64,000 nt of DNA from Acetivibrio thermocellus ATCC 27405 (GTDB lineage: Bacteria > Bacillota > Clostridia > Acetivibrionales > Acetivibrionaceae), in assembly GCF_000015865.1 (NCBI RefSeq), contig NC_009012.1:930001-994000 (forward strand). The letters are read 5' to 3'. The first letter of the stretch is position 1. Every line of letters starts with the position of its first letter. A model generated the notes under the pieces. That model ran no database searches. It was not told the origin of the DNA and saw only the letters and a list, made by a program, of their open reading frames with translations. This document shows, in pieces, positions 16,308-25,605 of this stretch. The position numbers were made by a program, and so were the translations under genes.

Positions 16308-17750
16308 TCACCTTACTATGCTGCCCTCCAGCGACCAAGTTTTTACAGTATTTATTCTTACATTCACCAACTTACCTATCAAACTTGCATCAGCCTCAAA
16401 ATTAACAACTTTGTTTCCCCTTGTCCTTCCTGTAAAAATCTTATCATTTGTCTTGCTGACACCCTCAACAAGAACTTCAACCACTTTGCCCAAAAAAGTG
16501 TCATTTATTTCCTTGCTTATCCTGTTCTGCGTTTCAAGAAGTCTCTGGAATCTTTCCTTCTTCACTTCTTCCGGAACCTGATCCTCCATTTTGGCCGCAG
16601 GCGTACCGGTTCTCTTTGAATACAGGAAAGTATATGCGTTGTCAAATCTGACTTTTTCAAGAATATCCAGTGTGTCTGAGAAATCTTCCTCCGTCTCACC
16701 GGGAAATCCCACGATAATATCAGTGGTAAGTGCAATATCCGGTATATTTTCCTTAATCTTTGCTACAAGATTAATATAATCCTCCTTGGTATACTTTCTG
16801 TTCATCAATTTCAGTATTCTGGTGCTTCCCGCCTGAAACGGAAGATGCAAATGTTCACATACCTTTTCACAGTCTCTCATGGCATAAATCAAATCATCGG
16901 ACAAATCTTTCGGATGGGATGTGGTAAACCTGATTCTTTCAATCCCGGGTATCTTGTTAACCTCACGTATCAACTCGGCAAAACTTGTACCGTCTCCAAT
17001 GTCTTTTCCGTAAGAGTTTACATTCTGCCCCAGAAGTGTTATCTCCTTAAACCCTTGACGTCCTAACATCCTTACTTCTTCAAGAATGTCATCCATTGAT
17101 CTGCTTCTTTCCCTGCCTCGTACGTAAGGAACAATACAATAGGTGCAAAAATTATTGCAGCCGTACATTACCGTAACCCAGGCCTTCACCCCGTCTTTTC
17201 TCTCAATTGCCACATTTTCAGCTATTTGGCCGTCGCAATCCCAGACATCAACAACAGTTGTCTGAGAATCCATCGCACTGTACAAAAGCTCAGGAAACTT
17301 ATACAGGTTGTGCGTTCCAAATATCAGGTCAACATGACTGTATGTCTTCTTTATATGCTCCACAACTTCCGGCTGCTGCATCATACAACCGCATACAGCG
17401 ATCACAAGATCCGGTTTTTGATTTTTAAGGGGCTTTAACATTCCAAGATGCCCGTATACCTTAAGCTCGGCATTTTCCCTTACGCAGCATGTATTGTAAA
17501 TAACCAAATCGCTTTCGTTTACGTTATCCGTTTCAGCATATCCCATTTCAGCCAACATTCCCGCAAGTTTCTCCGAATCATGTTCATTCATCTGGCAACC
17601 GAAAGTATTAAGACAATAAAGCTTCTTCTTTCCGGTCTTTACTTCCTTCCGATAGTTTAATTCTTTAATCTCGTCAATAAACCGCTGCTGTCTTGCCATT
17701 TCCTCCGGAGAAACATAAATATTTTTCCTGTCCCTTGTACCCTTACTCAA
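16308..17750 (-). CDS. miaB: tRNA-2-methylthio-N6-dimethylallyladenosine synthase MiaB
   Basis: Radical-SAM methylthiotransferase that turns i6A37 into ms2i6A37, acting after MiaA. The 480-residue protein has the UPF0004 domain with three cysteines ([23 protein letters not shown]), the radical SAM motif [20 protein letters not shown] and a C-terminal TRAM domain. The start is TTG at 17750, nine bases after GGAGG, with no better ATG nearby. miaB normally sits next to ylbF-mutS; here about 3.6 kb of other genes lies between them. Confidence 0.96.
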   Translation of the reverse strand: MSKGTRDRKNIYVSPEEMARQQRFIDEIKELNYRKEVKTGKKKLYCLNTFGCQMNEHDSEKLAGMLAEMGYAETDNVNESDLVIYNTCCVRENAELKVYGHLGMLKPLKNQKPDLVIAVCGCMMQQPEVVEHIKKTYSHVDLIFGTHNLYKFPELLYSAMDSQTTVVDVWDCDGQIAENVAIERKDGVKAWVTVMYGCNNFCTYCIVPYVRGRERSRSMDDILEEVRMLGRQGFKEITLLGQNVNSYGKDIGDGTSFAELIREVNKIPGIERIRFTTSHPKDLSDDLIYAMRDCEKVCEHLHLPFQAGSTRILKLMNRKYTKEDYINLVAKIKENIPDIALTTDIIVGFPGETEEDFSDTLDILEKVRFDNAYTFLYSKRTGTPAAKMEDQVPEEVKKERFQRLLETQNRISKEINDTFLGKVVEVLVEGVSKTNDKIFTGRTRGNKVVNFEADASLIGKLVNVRINTVKTWSLEGSIVR

Positions 17751-17811
17751 CTTTGCTAACCTCCATCAATTGAACCTTTTTAAATTTTTGTAATTTTTAA
17801 GCTTTACATGC

Positions 17812-18687
17812 TCAGCTAAGCTCAATATTCAAACCGTAAAAGTCTTTCTCAATGCAAAGCTTTGCCCTTTCTCTGGTTTTATCATCTGCCATAAGCGCTT
17901 GCTTTATAAATTCCGGATTCTTCCTTAGAAACTTTGCCATCGATTCTTTTGGATCAAGAATATATTGTTCAATCATTTCAAACTGTCCCCTGTCTATAAG
18001 CCCCATATCCAAAACCCTTTTAAAAAGGCCAATATCTATGTCAACCATTGAAAAAGACTTAATATCATAGGATTTGAGCAGTTCAGCGCCTCCCTGTTTT
18101 CTGTCCACCACAACGACACTCCATTTTATCCTGCCGCCGTTGTTTTTTATTGCAGGTATCCATGCCCTCTCATAGCTTGAAGCTTCTGTAATCAGGTCTG
18201 CAATATGAAGAACGCTTTCGCCGTTTAACTCTTTTAGTTCTTCTGTCTTTCCGTCACTTGAAACCACCGTGGTCAAATCTTTATATATGGTTATATGAGG
18301 CTTATTAAGAAGCTTCGCAATAATCGGCGAAAAGAACCAGTCCCTTCTTTCGCCTCCTGAAATATAATCAACTTCGTTTACATCTATGTTGTTTTTTATA
18401 AAATCGCACATTTCATCAATCAATCCCCGATATATGGGGTCAGACTGATAATTTTTCATTGTTTCTTCCAAAATTCTATCCGGGCACTTTAAAATATTCT
18501 CTTTTTCCTTGTCTATAAACTCCAGGAGCTTATTGGCTTTTTCCTCGCTGCCGTAAAGAAAATGAGTATTTATGTAATACGGGCCTATAGTTCCCGATGT
18601 ATACCAAAAAGGCTTGTCCTTGGGACATACTCTTATGGCATTTGTATCAAAAAGCCACTTTATCAACTTTTCGTTATTCTTAACCAA
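17812..18687 (-). CDS. Phosphoribosyltransferase-like protein (orotate PRTase-related)
   Basis: A 291-residue protein resembling clostridial proteins annotated as orotate phosphoribosyltransferases. Residues 28-45 show WYTSGTIGPYYINTHFLYG, like the OPRTase substrate region, and DYISGGERRDWFFSPIIAKLL matches the following segment. The usual PRPP loop (two acidic residues, then TxGxS) is replaced by HIADLITEASS, so binding or catalysis may be altered. It is longer than classical PyrE (about 190-220 aa), and no other pyrimidine gene is nearby. The start is TTG at 18687 behind GGAGGAG. Confidence 0.7.
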   Translation of the reverse strand: MVKNNEKLIKWLFDTNAIRVCPKDKPFWYTSGTIGPYYINTHFLYGSEEKANKLLEFIDKEKENILKCPDRILEETMKNYQSDPIYRGLIDEMCDFIKNNIDVNEVDYISGGERRDWFFSPIIAKLLNKPHITIYKDLTTVVSSDGKTEELKELNGESVLHIADLITEASSYERAWIPAIKNNGGRIKWSVVVVDRKQGGAELLKSYDIKSFSMVDIDIGLFKRVLDMGLIDRGQFEMIEQYILDPKESMAKFLRKNPEFIKQALMADDKTRERAKLCIEKDFYGLNIELS

Positions 18688-19137
18688 TTTTATACTCCTC
18701 CTCTGAAAAACTGTAATTATTTTATTAATAATACTATAAATTATTGTATTTATATGGTATAATATAAGTGTATTAAGCTATATAATTATACTATAAATTA
18801 TGCCACTCAAAATATGAAAAATAATATTTTGTTCAAAATGTTGACGAAGACGCGATTTATATTTTCAATTCTGTTTTTGGGGCGCAAACAATCGCGTTGT
18901 CAATATTCCGTTGAGTTGGCATGATATATGGTATATATACTTATATAATATATTAGATTAACTCCAATTGGAAGAATAATTTTTAAAATCAATCCCCTTT
19001 AAGAATTGACATAAAACGCATTAACTATTATGGAGCGATATTATAGATAATTTTTATATAAAAAAGATAAACTACCGACTCTTGTTATTTTATGTATTCC
19101 ATCTTCACTTATTTCTGGAACAATGTGGGAGGAATGT
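18688..19137. other. Divergent AT-rich intergenic region
   Basis: About 450 bases without a supported gene. It lies between a minus-strand and a plus-strand gene and should contain both promoters. A 14-bp perfect direct repeat (ATACTATAAATTAT) occurs at 18731-18744 and 18788-18801. A loose promoter-like pair (TTGAGT ... TATATA) occurs near 18910-18940 for the plus strand. Neither is strong evidence. Confidence 0.5.
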
Positions 19138-19440
19138 ATGATGAGCAGTAGCAGATTAATTTCGTGTAACAGGGACTGGACCGGAATTACAGTACTCGAC
19201 AAAAAAGGTAAACCGATTTTCCTTGACTACCACCAGATAAGTGAAATCAGGTTTGGTTACCACACTATAACAAAACTGTTTTCAAAAAAAACCAGTGAAA
19301 AAATCGAAATACGCTTAAAGGATTCAACCAAACCGATACTGGTTCTAAAACCAATGGATTGGGACCGTTTCGATCAATACAAACAAGAAATAACCAGGTT
19401 TGCAAAGGAAAACAGAATAAGGCTGGTAGAGTACGAATAA
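19138..19440 (+). CDS. Conserved small protein of unknown function
   Basis: A 100-residue soluble, basic protein that I do not recognise. It has alternating hydrophobic strands (WTGITVLDKKGKPIFLDYHQISEIRFGYHT, KIEIRLKDSTKPILVLKP) and a C-terminal amphipathic helix, suggesting a small beta-barrel or PH-like fold; this is inference. GGGAGG lies five bases before ATG 19138, with a second ATG at 19141, so it is very likely translated. It is monocistronic, followed by its own terminator, and is the only plus-strand gene between lexA (5.5 kb) and the two-component system (36.2 kb). Confidence 0.75.
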   Translation: MMSSSRLISCNRDWTGITVLDKKGKPIFLDYHQISEIRFGYHTITKLFSKKTSEKIEIRLKDSTKPILVLKPMDWDRFDQYKQEITRFAKENRIRLVEYE

Positions 19441-19453
19441 TTTCTAATTTTAA

Positions 19454-19476
19454 CTCCAGGGCTTTATGCACTGGAG
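19454..19476 (+). terminator. Rho-independent terminator of the small protein gene
   Basis: CTCCAG (19454-19459) pairs with CTGGAG (19471-19476) and is followed by a T-rich tract, 14 bp after the stop codon. Confidence 0.75.
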
Positions 19477-19633
19477 CTTTTACTTTATTTTATTATTTTT
19501 TTATTTTATATCAGGTTGTACCCGTCAAAAATTAAACATCCTCCACGCATATATATTACGCGTACACTTAAATTAAATAATTTAAATAATTGATTTTCCC
19601 ATTCCGACAAACTTAATCTCAAAAGTACAAAAA

Positions 19634-19667
19634 AGCCAGCCTTCGCTGTCATTCACCAAGGCTGGCT
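19634..19667 (-). terminator. Terminator overlapping the aroB stop codon
   Basis: AGCCAGCCTT (19634-19643) and AAGGCTGGCT (19658-19667) form a 10-bp perfect stem, followed by a T run on the minus strand. The stem includes the last codons and the stop of aroB. Confidence 0.85.
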
Positions 19668-20731
19668 ATTACCCTCTTTATCAAATCTTCATCATCGATA
19701 GTGCACTGTATTACTTCTCCGATTCTCTTCCTTGGAAGTACAAAGGTAAGCTTGCTCCCTTTAATTTTCTTGTCATAAAACATTTGATTGTAAACCTTGT
19801 CCACATCAATGCCTTCAAGCCTTGTCGGAAGCCCGATTTTATCCAAAGTGTTCTTTACACGGTTAACGCTTTGCTCATCAATCATCTCAAGATACAGGGC
19901 CATCCTCATGGCGCCTACCATTCCCAATGAAACACATTCTCCGTGCAAAAGCTCAAAATTCATTACCGTCTCGATTGCATGGCCTATCGTGTGGCCAAAG
20001 TTCAGGATTGCCCTAAGGCCCCCTTCTTTTTCGTCCTTTTCAACTACCGAAGCTTTTATGGAGCAATTCCTTTTGGCAATATATTGGAGCACAGCTTCAT
20101 CATGGTTTAATATTTTGTGAACATTATAGTCTATATATTCATAAAACTCTTCATCCATAATTACGCCATGCTTGACCACTTCTGCAAGTCCTGCCTTAAG
20201 TTCCCTTTCGGGCAGGGTTTTTAATGTATTGACATTTATATATACAAATTTCGGCTGGTAAAAAGCGCCAATAATATTTTTGGTTCCTTCAAAGTCAACT
20301 CCTACTTTTCCGCCCACACTGCTGTCCGACTGGGCAAGAAGAGTCGTGGGTATCTGGACAAAATTTATTCCCCGAAGAAAAGTGGCAGCGGCAAAACCGG
20401 TTATATCTCCGACAACTCCACCGCCCAACGCCATCAGCGTAGCACTTCTGTCCAGTTTCAGACCAAGCAGGTATTTGTAAATATCCCTGGTGGTATCCAA
20501 ATTCTTGTTTTCCTCTCCTGCGGGAATAACAAACTTACTTACTTCATATCCCGCATCCGAAAAAGCTTTTACACATTCTTCCGCCTGGTATTTGTCTACA
20601 TTGGTATCGGTTATTAAAACCATCTTGCCTGTAAGTTTTGCACTTTGAATGCATTTACCTATTTGGGAATAATCCGTACTTATATAAATTGGGTAACTTC
20701 TGTCCTGTAAATTGACGTTTAGTTTTATCAT
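19649..20731 (-). CDS. aroB: 3-dehydroquinate synthase
   Basis: Second step of the shikimate pathway, DAHP to 3-dehydroquinate, using NAD+ and a divalent metal. The 360-residue protein has the NAD-binding motif ALGGGVVGDITGFAAATFLRGINF, then IPTTLLAQSDSSVGGKVGVD, the metal ligands in AGLAEVVKHGVI, FGHTIGHAIE and LLHGECVSLGM. Length and motifs are standard. Start is ATG at 20731; the upstream SD is weak. No other shikimate gene is visible. Confidence 0.97.
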   Translation of the reverse strand: MIKLNVNLQDRSYPIYISTDYSQIGKCIQSAKLTGKMVLITDTNVDKYQAEECVKAFSDAGYEVSKFVIPAGEENKNLDTTRDIYKYLLGLKLDRSATLMALGGGVVGDITGFAAATFLRGINFVQIPTTLLAQSDSSVGGKVGVDFEGTKNIIGAFYQPKFVYINVNTLKTLPERELKAGLAEVVKHGVIMDEEFYEYIDYNVHKILNHDEAVLQYIAKRNCSIKASVVEKDEKEGGLRAILNFGHTIGHAIETVMNFELLHGECVSLGMVGAMRMALYLEMIDEQSVNRVKNTLDKIGLPTRLEGIDVDKVYNQMFYDKKIKGSKLTFVLPRKRIGEVIQCTIDDEDLIKRVIASLGE

Positions 20732-20763
20732 CTTGCAATCAGCCTGCCCTTCGTTATTTGTAT

Positions 20764-20792
20764 CAGGCTAAAAGGATAAACCTTTTAGCCTG
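20764..20792. terminator. Perfect hairpin between ileS and aroB
   Basis: CAGGCTAAAAGG (20764-20775) and CCTTTTAGCCTG (20781-20792) form a 12-bp stem with a 5-base loop, directly after the ileS stop. No strong T tract follows on the minus strand, so it may be a weak terminator or 3'-end stabiliser. Confidence 0.6.
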
Positions 20793-20809
20793 TAAAATCA
20801 ACCGCAAAC

Positions 20810-23605
20810 TTAGCCAACTACTTCTGCACATCTGTCGCAAAGAGTGGGATGTTTTTCATTCTTTCCAACTGATTCGCTAATCATCCAGCATCTTTCGCAT
20901 TTAGATCCCGAAGCCATGGAAATATTAACTCTTATTCCCTTAACATCCGGATCTTCATAGTACTTACCGTCCGAAGCTTCATCATAACCCTTAAGCTCAA
21001 AGTCTGAAACTATGAAAACTGTAACAAGGTCTTTCTTAATAGGCTCTATAAAGTCATAGTTTTCCTTGTCCGCAAAGATTGTAACCTTTGCATTCAAAGA
21101 ATGCCCTATTATTTTTTCCGTTCTTGCAATTTCAAGAGCCTTAGATACCACGTCACGGATTTCAATTATCCTGTCCCACTTTTCCTTAAGCGCCGCATTT
21201 TCATACTTCTCATTCGGTTCAGGCCAATAGTTGAGCTGCACACTTTCAGGGTCGTTGGTGCTTCTGTGAGGCATAAACTGCCACACTTCCTCGCTGGTAA
21301 ACGCCAGTACCGGAGCCAGCATTTTCACAAGAGCCTCCAATATTTCATACATTGCAGTCTGCGCCGATCTTCTTTCTTTCGAGTCAGCCCTGCTGGTGTA
21401 AAGTCTGTCTTTTATAATATCAAGATAGAAGTTGCTCATATCAACAACACAGAAATTGTGTATTGCATGGAACATCAAATGGAACTCATATTTTTCATAG
21501 GCATCGTTAACTTTCTTAATAAGCCCGTTGAGCTTCATGAGTGCCCATTTATCAAGCTCGTTCATCTCATCATAGCTTACCATATCTTTATTCGGGTCAA
21601 AATCATATATATTGCCCAAAATATATCTGCAAGTATTTCTAATCTTTCTGTATACTTCAGAAAGCTGCTTTAATATATCCTTGGATATCCTGATGTCCGT
21701 CCTGTAGTCCGAAGATGCAACCCATAATCTTAATATATCCGCTCCGTATTCTTTTATCACATCTTCAGGGTCTATTCCGTTGCCCAGGGATTTGGACATT
21801 TTTCTTCCTTCACCGTCAACCACATAGCCGTGGGTCAGCACTGTCTTGTAAGGAGCCTGGCCTTTTGTGGCAACCGCCGTAAGGAGCGATGACTGGAACC
21901 ATCCCCTGTGCTGGTCGCTTCCTTCCAGATACATGTCCGCAGGCCATGTCAAGCCTTCCGTTGTTTCAAGAACGGCAGCATGGCTGGAACCGGAATCGAA
22001 CCATACGTCCATGATGTCCTTTTCCTTGGTAAATTCTTTGCATCCGCATTCACATTTCGTACCTTCGGGCAGGATATCCTTTGCATCATACTCATACCAT
22101 GCATCGGAGCCCTTTTCCGCAAACAGCTTGGCCACAGCTTTAATCGTGTCATCATTTATAAGTTCTTTCTTGCAATCCTTGCAGTAGAATATCGGAATAG
22201 GCACTCCCCATATCCTTTGCCTTGAGATACACCAGTCACCGCGTTCTCTTACCATGTTTGTAATTCTTTCCTGACCCCATTCAGGAATCCACTTTACAGT
22301 TGAAATGGCATCAATTGCTTCCTTTCTGAAGCCTTCTATCGACGCAAACCACTGCTCTGTAGCCCTGAATATTATCGGATCCTTGCATCTCCAACAGTGA
22401 GGATACTGGTGAACAATCTTTTCCGATGCCAAAAGATTGTTGGTGGATTTCAGCTGCTCAATAATTGCAGCATTTGACTTCTCATAATACAAACCTGCAA
22501 ACTGTCCTGCTTCGGACGTAAGATAACCTTTGTCATCCACCGGCACTATCACAGGTATGTCATACTTTTTACATACTTCAAAGTCTTCCGCACCATGTCC
22601 CGGAGCGGTATGAACACATCCCGTACCTGCTTCTGCAGTAACATGGTCTCCCAATATAATGACAGAATCCCTGTCAAGGAACGGATGCCTGCAAAGCATG
22701 CCTTCCAGTTCCGCTCCCGTAAATTTCGCCTTAACCTCGTATTCTTCTATCCCTGCAACCTTCATAACATTTTCAAGAAGCTCCAGCGCAATTATATAGT
22801 ACTCGCCGTTTGCCTTCACCAATCCATACTCAAATTCTCCGTTTAAGCAGATTGCAAGGTTGCCCGGAAGTGTCCAGGTGGTGGTGGTCCATATTACAAA
22901 ATATGTATTTTTTAAACTATCCACCAGACCGCCAAACTTGCCCTTGTCGTCTTTTACCTCAAACTTAACGTATATAGAAAGTGTGGTGTCTTCCGCATAC
23001 TCAATTTCAGCTTCCGCAAGGGCAGTCTCACATTCGGGACACCAGTACACAGGCCTTAATCCCTTGTATATATAACCTTTTTTGGCCATTTCACCGAATA
23101 CTTCTATCTGCTTTGCTTCAAACTCCTTGTTCAATGTAATGTAAGGATTATCCCAGTCCGCTCTTACACCAAGTCTTTTAAAGGCTTCCCTTTGTACATC
23201 CAGGTACTTTAAGGCAAATTTCTTGCATGCCTGCCTGAATTCCACAGGACTTACCTCATGTCTTTTAAGCCCAAACTCTTTTATAGCCCGCTGCTCAATC
23301 GGAAGTCCATGGGTATCCCATCCAGGAACATAAGGTGTTTCATAGCCCTTCATACTGTAATACTTTATAATAATATCCTTTAATATTTTATTTAAAGCAG
23401 TTCCCAGATGAATTCCGCCGTTTGCGTAAGGAGGACCGTCATGGAGTACAAACTTAGGCTTTCCGGCATTTTTCTTAAGTTGCTTGTGGTAAATATCCAT
23501 CTCTTCCCACTTTTTCAAAAACTCCGGCTCTCTTTGAGGAAGATTGGCCCTCATAGGAAAATCAGTATTGGGTAGATTTAAAGTTTTTCCGTAATCCTCT
23601 GCCAT
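20810..23605 (-). CDS. ileS: Isoleucyl-tRNA synthetase
   Basis: Charges tRNA-Ile. The 931-residue class I enzyme has the HIGH-type motif HDGPPYANGGIHLG near residue 60, the editing domain (WTTTTWTLPGNLAI, HTAPGHGAEDFEV), KMSKSLGN near residue 600, an anticodon-binding domain, and a C-terminal zinc site (CERCWM ... CDRC). The start is ATG at 23605 (MAEDYGKTLNLP) behind GGAGG. A reading from 23647 would lie within the leader. Expression is controlled by the T-box upstream. Adjacency to divIVA and the ylm genes is the normal Firmicutes order. Confidence 0.98.
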   Translation of the reverse strand: MAEDYGKTLNLPNTDFPMRANLPQREPEFLKKWEEMDIYHKQLKKNAGKPKFVLHDGPPYANGGIHLGTALNKILKDIIIKYYSMKGYETPYVPGWDTHGLPIEQRAIKEFGLKRHEVSPVEFRQACKKFALKYLDVQREAFKRLGVRADWDNPYITLNKEFEAKQIEVFGEMAKKGYIYKGLRPVYWCPECETALAEAEIEYAEDTTLSIYVKFEVKDDKGKFGGLVDSLKNTYFVIWTTTTWTLPGNLAICLNGEFEYGLVKANGEYYIIALELLENVMKVAGIEEYEVKAKFTGAELEGMLCRHPFLDRDSVIILGDHVTAEAGTGCVHTAPGHGAEDFEVCKKYDIPVIVPVDDKGYLTSEAGQFAGLYYEKSNAAIIEQLKSTNNLLASEKIVHQYPHCWRCKDPIIFRATEQWFASIEGFRKEAIDAISTVKWIPEWGQERITNMVRERGDWCISRQRIWGVPIPIFYCKDCKKELINDDTIKAVAKLFAEKGSDAWYEYDAKDILPEGTKCECGCKEFTKEKDIMDVWFDSGSSHAAVLETTEGLTWPADMYLEGSDQHRGWFQSSLLTAVATKGQAPYKTVLTHGYVVDGEGRKMSKSLGNGIDPEDVIKEYGADILRLWVASSDYRTDIRISKDILKQLSEVYRKIRNTCRYILGNIYDFDPNKDMVSYDEMNELDKWALMKLNGLIKKVNDAYEKYEFHLMFHAIHNFCVVDMSNFYLDIIKDRLYTSRADSKERRSAQTAMYEILEALVKMLAPVLAFTSEEVWQFMPHRSTNDPESVQLNYWPEPNEKYENAALKEKWDRIIEIRDVVSKALEIARTEKIIGHSLNAKVTIFADKENYDFIEPIKKDLVTVFIVSDFELKGYDEASDGKYYEDPDVKGIRVNISMASGSKCERCWMISESVGKNEKHPTLCDRCAEVVG

Positions 23606-23677
23606 TTTCAAACCTCCATTAATGTAATATTTATTTGAATAACACAAATTTCACATAAAAGTAGCCAAAACAAAAAA

Positions 23678-23946
23678 CTCTCATCCCAAAAAGGGACGAG
23701 AGTATTCTCACGCGGTACCACCCAAATTTATTATGAATATATATTCATATATATATTCATAATCACTCAATTTGATTAACGGCTCATCACCGGCCAAGCT
23801 TACTCGGAAAGCTTTGACCCCTTTCAGCCGGCAACTCGTAGATGATTTTCAAAGGCTGGCTTTACAGGATTCGCACCGACCACCTGCTCTCTTCAAAAGC
23901 TTCACCTTCTACTCGTTCTACTCATCGCTTTTGTCACTATTCAATT
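23678..23946 (-). promoter_or_regulatory. T-box riboswitch leader of ileS (tRNA-Ile sensing)
   Basis: On the minus strand the leader contains the T-box core GGGTGGTACCGCG (about 23711-23723). It is followed by a terminator with arms at 23678-23687 and 23693-23702 and a T run. Upstream, a Stem I with an AGAG-like box and an AAAATCATC segment offers ATC (Ile) as specifier codon at about 23841-23846. Uncharged tRNA-Ile would stabilise the antiterminator and allow ileS transcription. The long AT palindrome at 23731-23760 lies just before the antiterminator. Confidence 0.93.
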
Positions 23947-23953
23947 AAAGAAA

Positions 23954-23983
23954 ATTATACAATATATAATATTTGAATGTCAA
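23954..23983 (-). promoter_or_regulatory. Sigma-A type promoter of ileS
   Basis: Reading the minus strand, TTGACA (23978-23983) and TATAAT (23954-23959) are both perfect hexamers with an 18-bp spacer. The predicted start near 23947 falls at the beginning of the T-box leader. Confidence 0.8.
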
Positions 23984-24005
23984 GAAACCAGCTTCAACAT
24001 TTTAA

Positions 24006-24470
24006 TTATTCCGCTTCTTCCTCCTCAACTATGGGTTTTAATATCTCCAATTGGGAAAGAAGAAGGGATTCCACCTTGCTCTTGTAAGAATGAAGCTTTC
24101 TTTTCAATTCCTCATATTCAAACTTTATTTTAAGGACTTCCTGATTTGCCTCATCTATCATTTTTTGAGCTTTGATTTCAGCTTCTTTGATAATATTCTC
24201 CGCCTTTTGGTAGCTGTTTCTTTTTATCTCCTCGCTCGTCTGCTGTGCCATCAGCAAAGTGTTCTGCAAGGATTCTTCTATATTCTTGTAATGAGCAATA
24301 GCTTCATTTAACATTGCCACTTTGTCTTTCAGCTCGATATTCTCACGTATGTATGCGACATAATCTTCAATTATCTTATCCAATACTTCATTTACCATGT
24401 CCTCACTGTATCCGCCGACAACACTTCTTTTAAACGTCAGATTCTCCAAATCATTAGGCGTATAGTTCAT
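24006..24470 (-). CDS. divIVA: DivIVA-family coiled-coil protein
   Basis: A 154-residue DivIVA/GpsB-type protein that binds curved membranes at poles and septa and recruits division or chromosome-anchoring partners. The N-terminal lipid-binding module is recognisable (YTPNDLENLTFKRSVVGGYSEDMVNEVLDKI), followed by a long coiled coil (about residues 35-140) and an acidic tail. Position next to sepF-yggT-ylmH and ileS matches Bacillus. Start is ATG at 24470, six bases after GAGGTG. Confidence 0.92.
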   Translation of the reverse strand: MNYTPNDLENLTFKRSVVGGYSEDMVNEVLDKIIEDYVAYIRENIELKDKVAMLNEAIAHYKNIEESLQNTLLMAQQTSEEIKRNSYQKAENIIKEAEIKAQKMIDEANQEVLKIKFEYEELKRKLHSYKSKVESLLLSQLEILKPIVEEEEAE

Positions 24471-24483
24471 AGCAAACACCTCG

Positions 24484-25275
24484 TTATATGAATTTCTTTA
24501 GTAAAATGTGGATTCTGTCTTTTTTGGTTGTATTGCCTACTTTCTCAACAACTACCCTGCCTTTTCCCCGGATTGAAATTGTATCACCCTCCTTGACAAG
24601 CCTTGCAGGATTGGTGGCCGTCTCCCAATTGACGGCCACTTTTTCCCCTCTTATCAAATCGGCCGTCTTGCTTCTGGATATGCCAAATCCGGCACTTGCT
24701 ACAGAATCAAGTCTTAGGGACGCAACCGTGGAGCTTATTTCTTTTACCTTCGGCTCTAAAATGTCAAGCTCATCAGGGTTTACAATATCAATTTCAACGC
24801 GGGCGTTGCCCACTTTCGTCAAATTTATCCTTATATAATCTGCAATATCTTTTAATACAACCACAAAAGCAAAATCTTCTCTTACAAGAATATCTCCAAT
24901 TTTTTCTCTTTTAATACCTAATCCCATTAATGAGCCTAAATAATCTCTATGGGAAAAATTCTCCCTTGTGTTTGGCTTTATTTTAAGTATTTCAAAAAAC
25001 CCGGAAAATTCACTTTCTATGTTCTCAGGCATATAATAAGGGCAGAAAACCACGACCGTTCTCTCTGCCCCACTAAATCCCCCATAAAAGACATGATCCC
25101 TTATACCGCTCATTTCAAGACATTTTCTAACCACATTTTGCTGATAAGGGTCCAAAAAATCCGAATGGGTGTAACTCATAATTTTCTGGGATAAGGTATA
25201 CTTGTCTAAAATTCTTGCTACCAAAAGTTTGTCCTCTGCCTTCGAAATCCCTCTCAATATCACTTCTTTATTCAT
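24484..25275 (-). CDS. ylmH: YlmH-type S4-domain RNA-binding protein
   Basis: A 263-residue YlmH homologue. The N-terminal and central part resembles the YlmH RNA-binding fold (FYGGFSGAERTVVVFCP, HRDYLGSLMGLGIKREKIGDILV). The C-terminal S4 domain is at about 185-245 (SVASAGFGISRSKTADLIRGEKVAVNW). The family has been linked to rescue of obstructed 50S subunits carrying peptidyl-tRNA. The start is ATG at 25275, preceded by AAGGTG; the frame is open to 25338. Confidence 0.9.
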   Translation of the reverse strand: MNKEVILRGISKAEDKLLVARILDKYTLSQKIMSYTHSDFLDPYQQNVVRKCLEMSGIRDHVFYGGFSGAERTVVVFCPYYMPENIESEFSGFFEILKIKPNTRENFSHRDYLGSLMGLGIKREKIGDILVREDFAFVVVLKDIADYIRINLTKVGNARVEIDIVNPDELDILEPKVKEISSTVASLRLDSVASAGFGISRSKTADLIRGEKVAVNWETATNPARLVKEGDTISIRGKGRVVVEKVGNTTKKDRIHILLKKFI

Positions 25276-25301
25276 ACAGCTCAATACACCTTGACTTCTG
25301 T

Positions 25302-25586
25302 CTATATCATAATATCTATAAACCCGGATACAACCCAAAGTATTAACAGCGCAATGACCGGAGAAAAATCTACCGTTGAGTTTTTTCCAAAAGAAGTATT
25401 CTCAAGTAGACTACGAATAGGCGACAATATCGGCTCAGTAAGTTGTAATATAAACTTTACAAATATGTTATTTTTTGGTATCGAAAACCACGACAATAGA
25501 ACCCTTATCACAATGGCCCACTGAATAATTTCCAATAAAAGCCCCAAGGCTCTAAGTGCCGTGATAGTCAGATTGTCACCTTCCAT
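25302..25586 (-). CDS. yggT: YggT-family membrane protein (YlmG)
   Basis: A 94-residue integral membrane protein with two hydrophobic segments (about 8-30 and 70-93) around the conserved family motif VLLSWF ... ILQLTEPILSPIRSLL. YlmG/YggT proteins are encoded with sepF in Firmicutes and cyanobacteria, where they influence nucleoid or division placement. The exact function is unknown. ATG at 25586 follows GGAGG. The gap to sepF is 19 bp. Confidence 0.92.
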   Translation of the reverse strand: MEGDNLTITALRALGLLLEIIQWAIVIRVLLSWFSIPKNNIFVKFILQLTEPILSPIRSLLENTSFGKNSTVDFSPVIALLILWVVSGFIDIMI

Positions 25587-25605
25587 TTACATCTCTATCC
25601 TCCAA

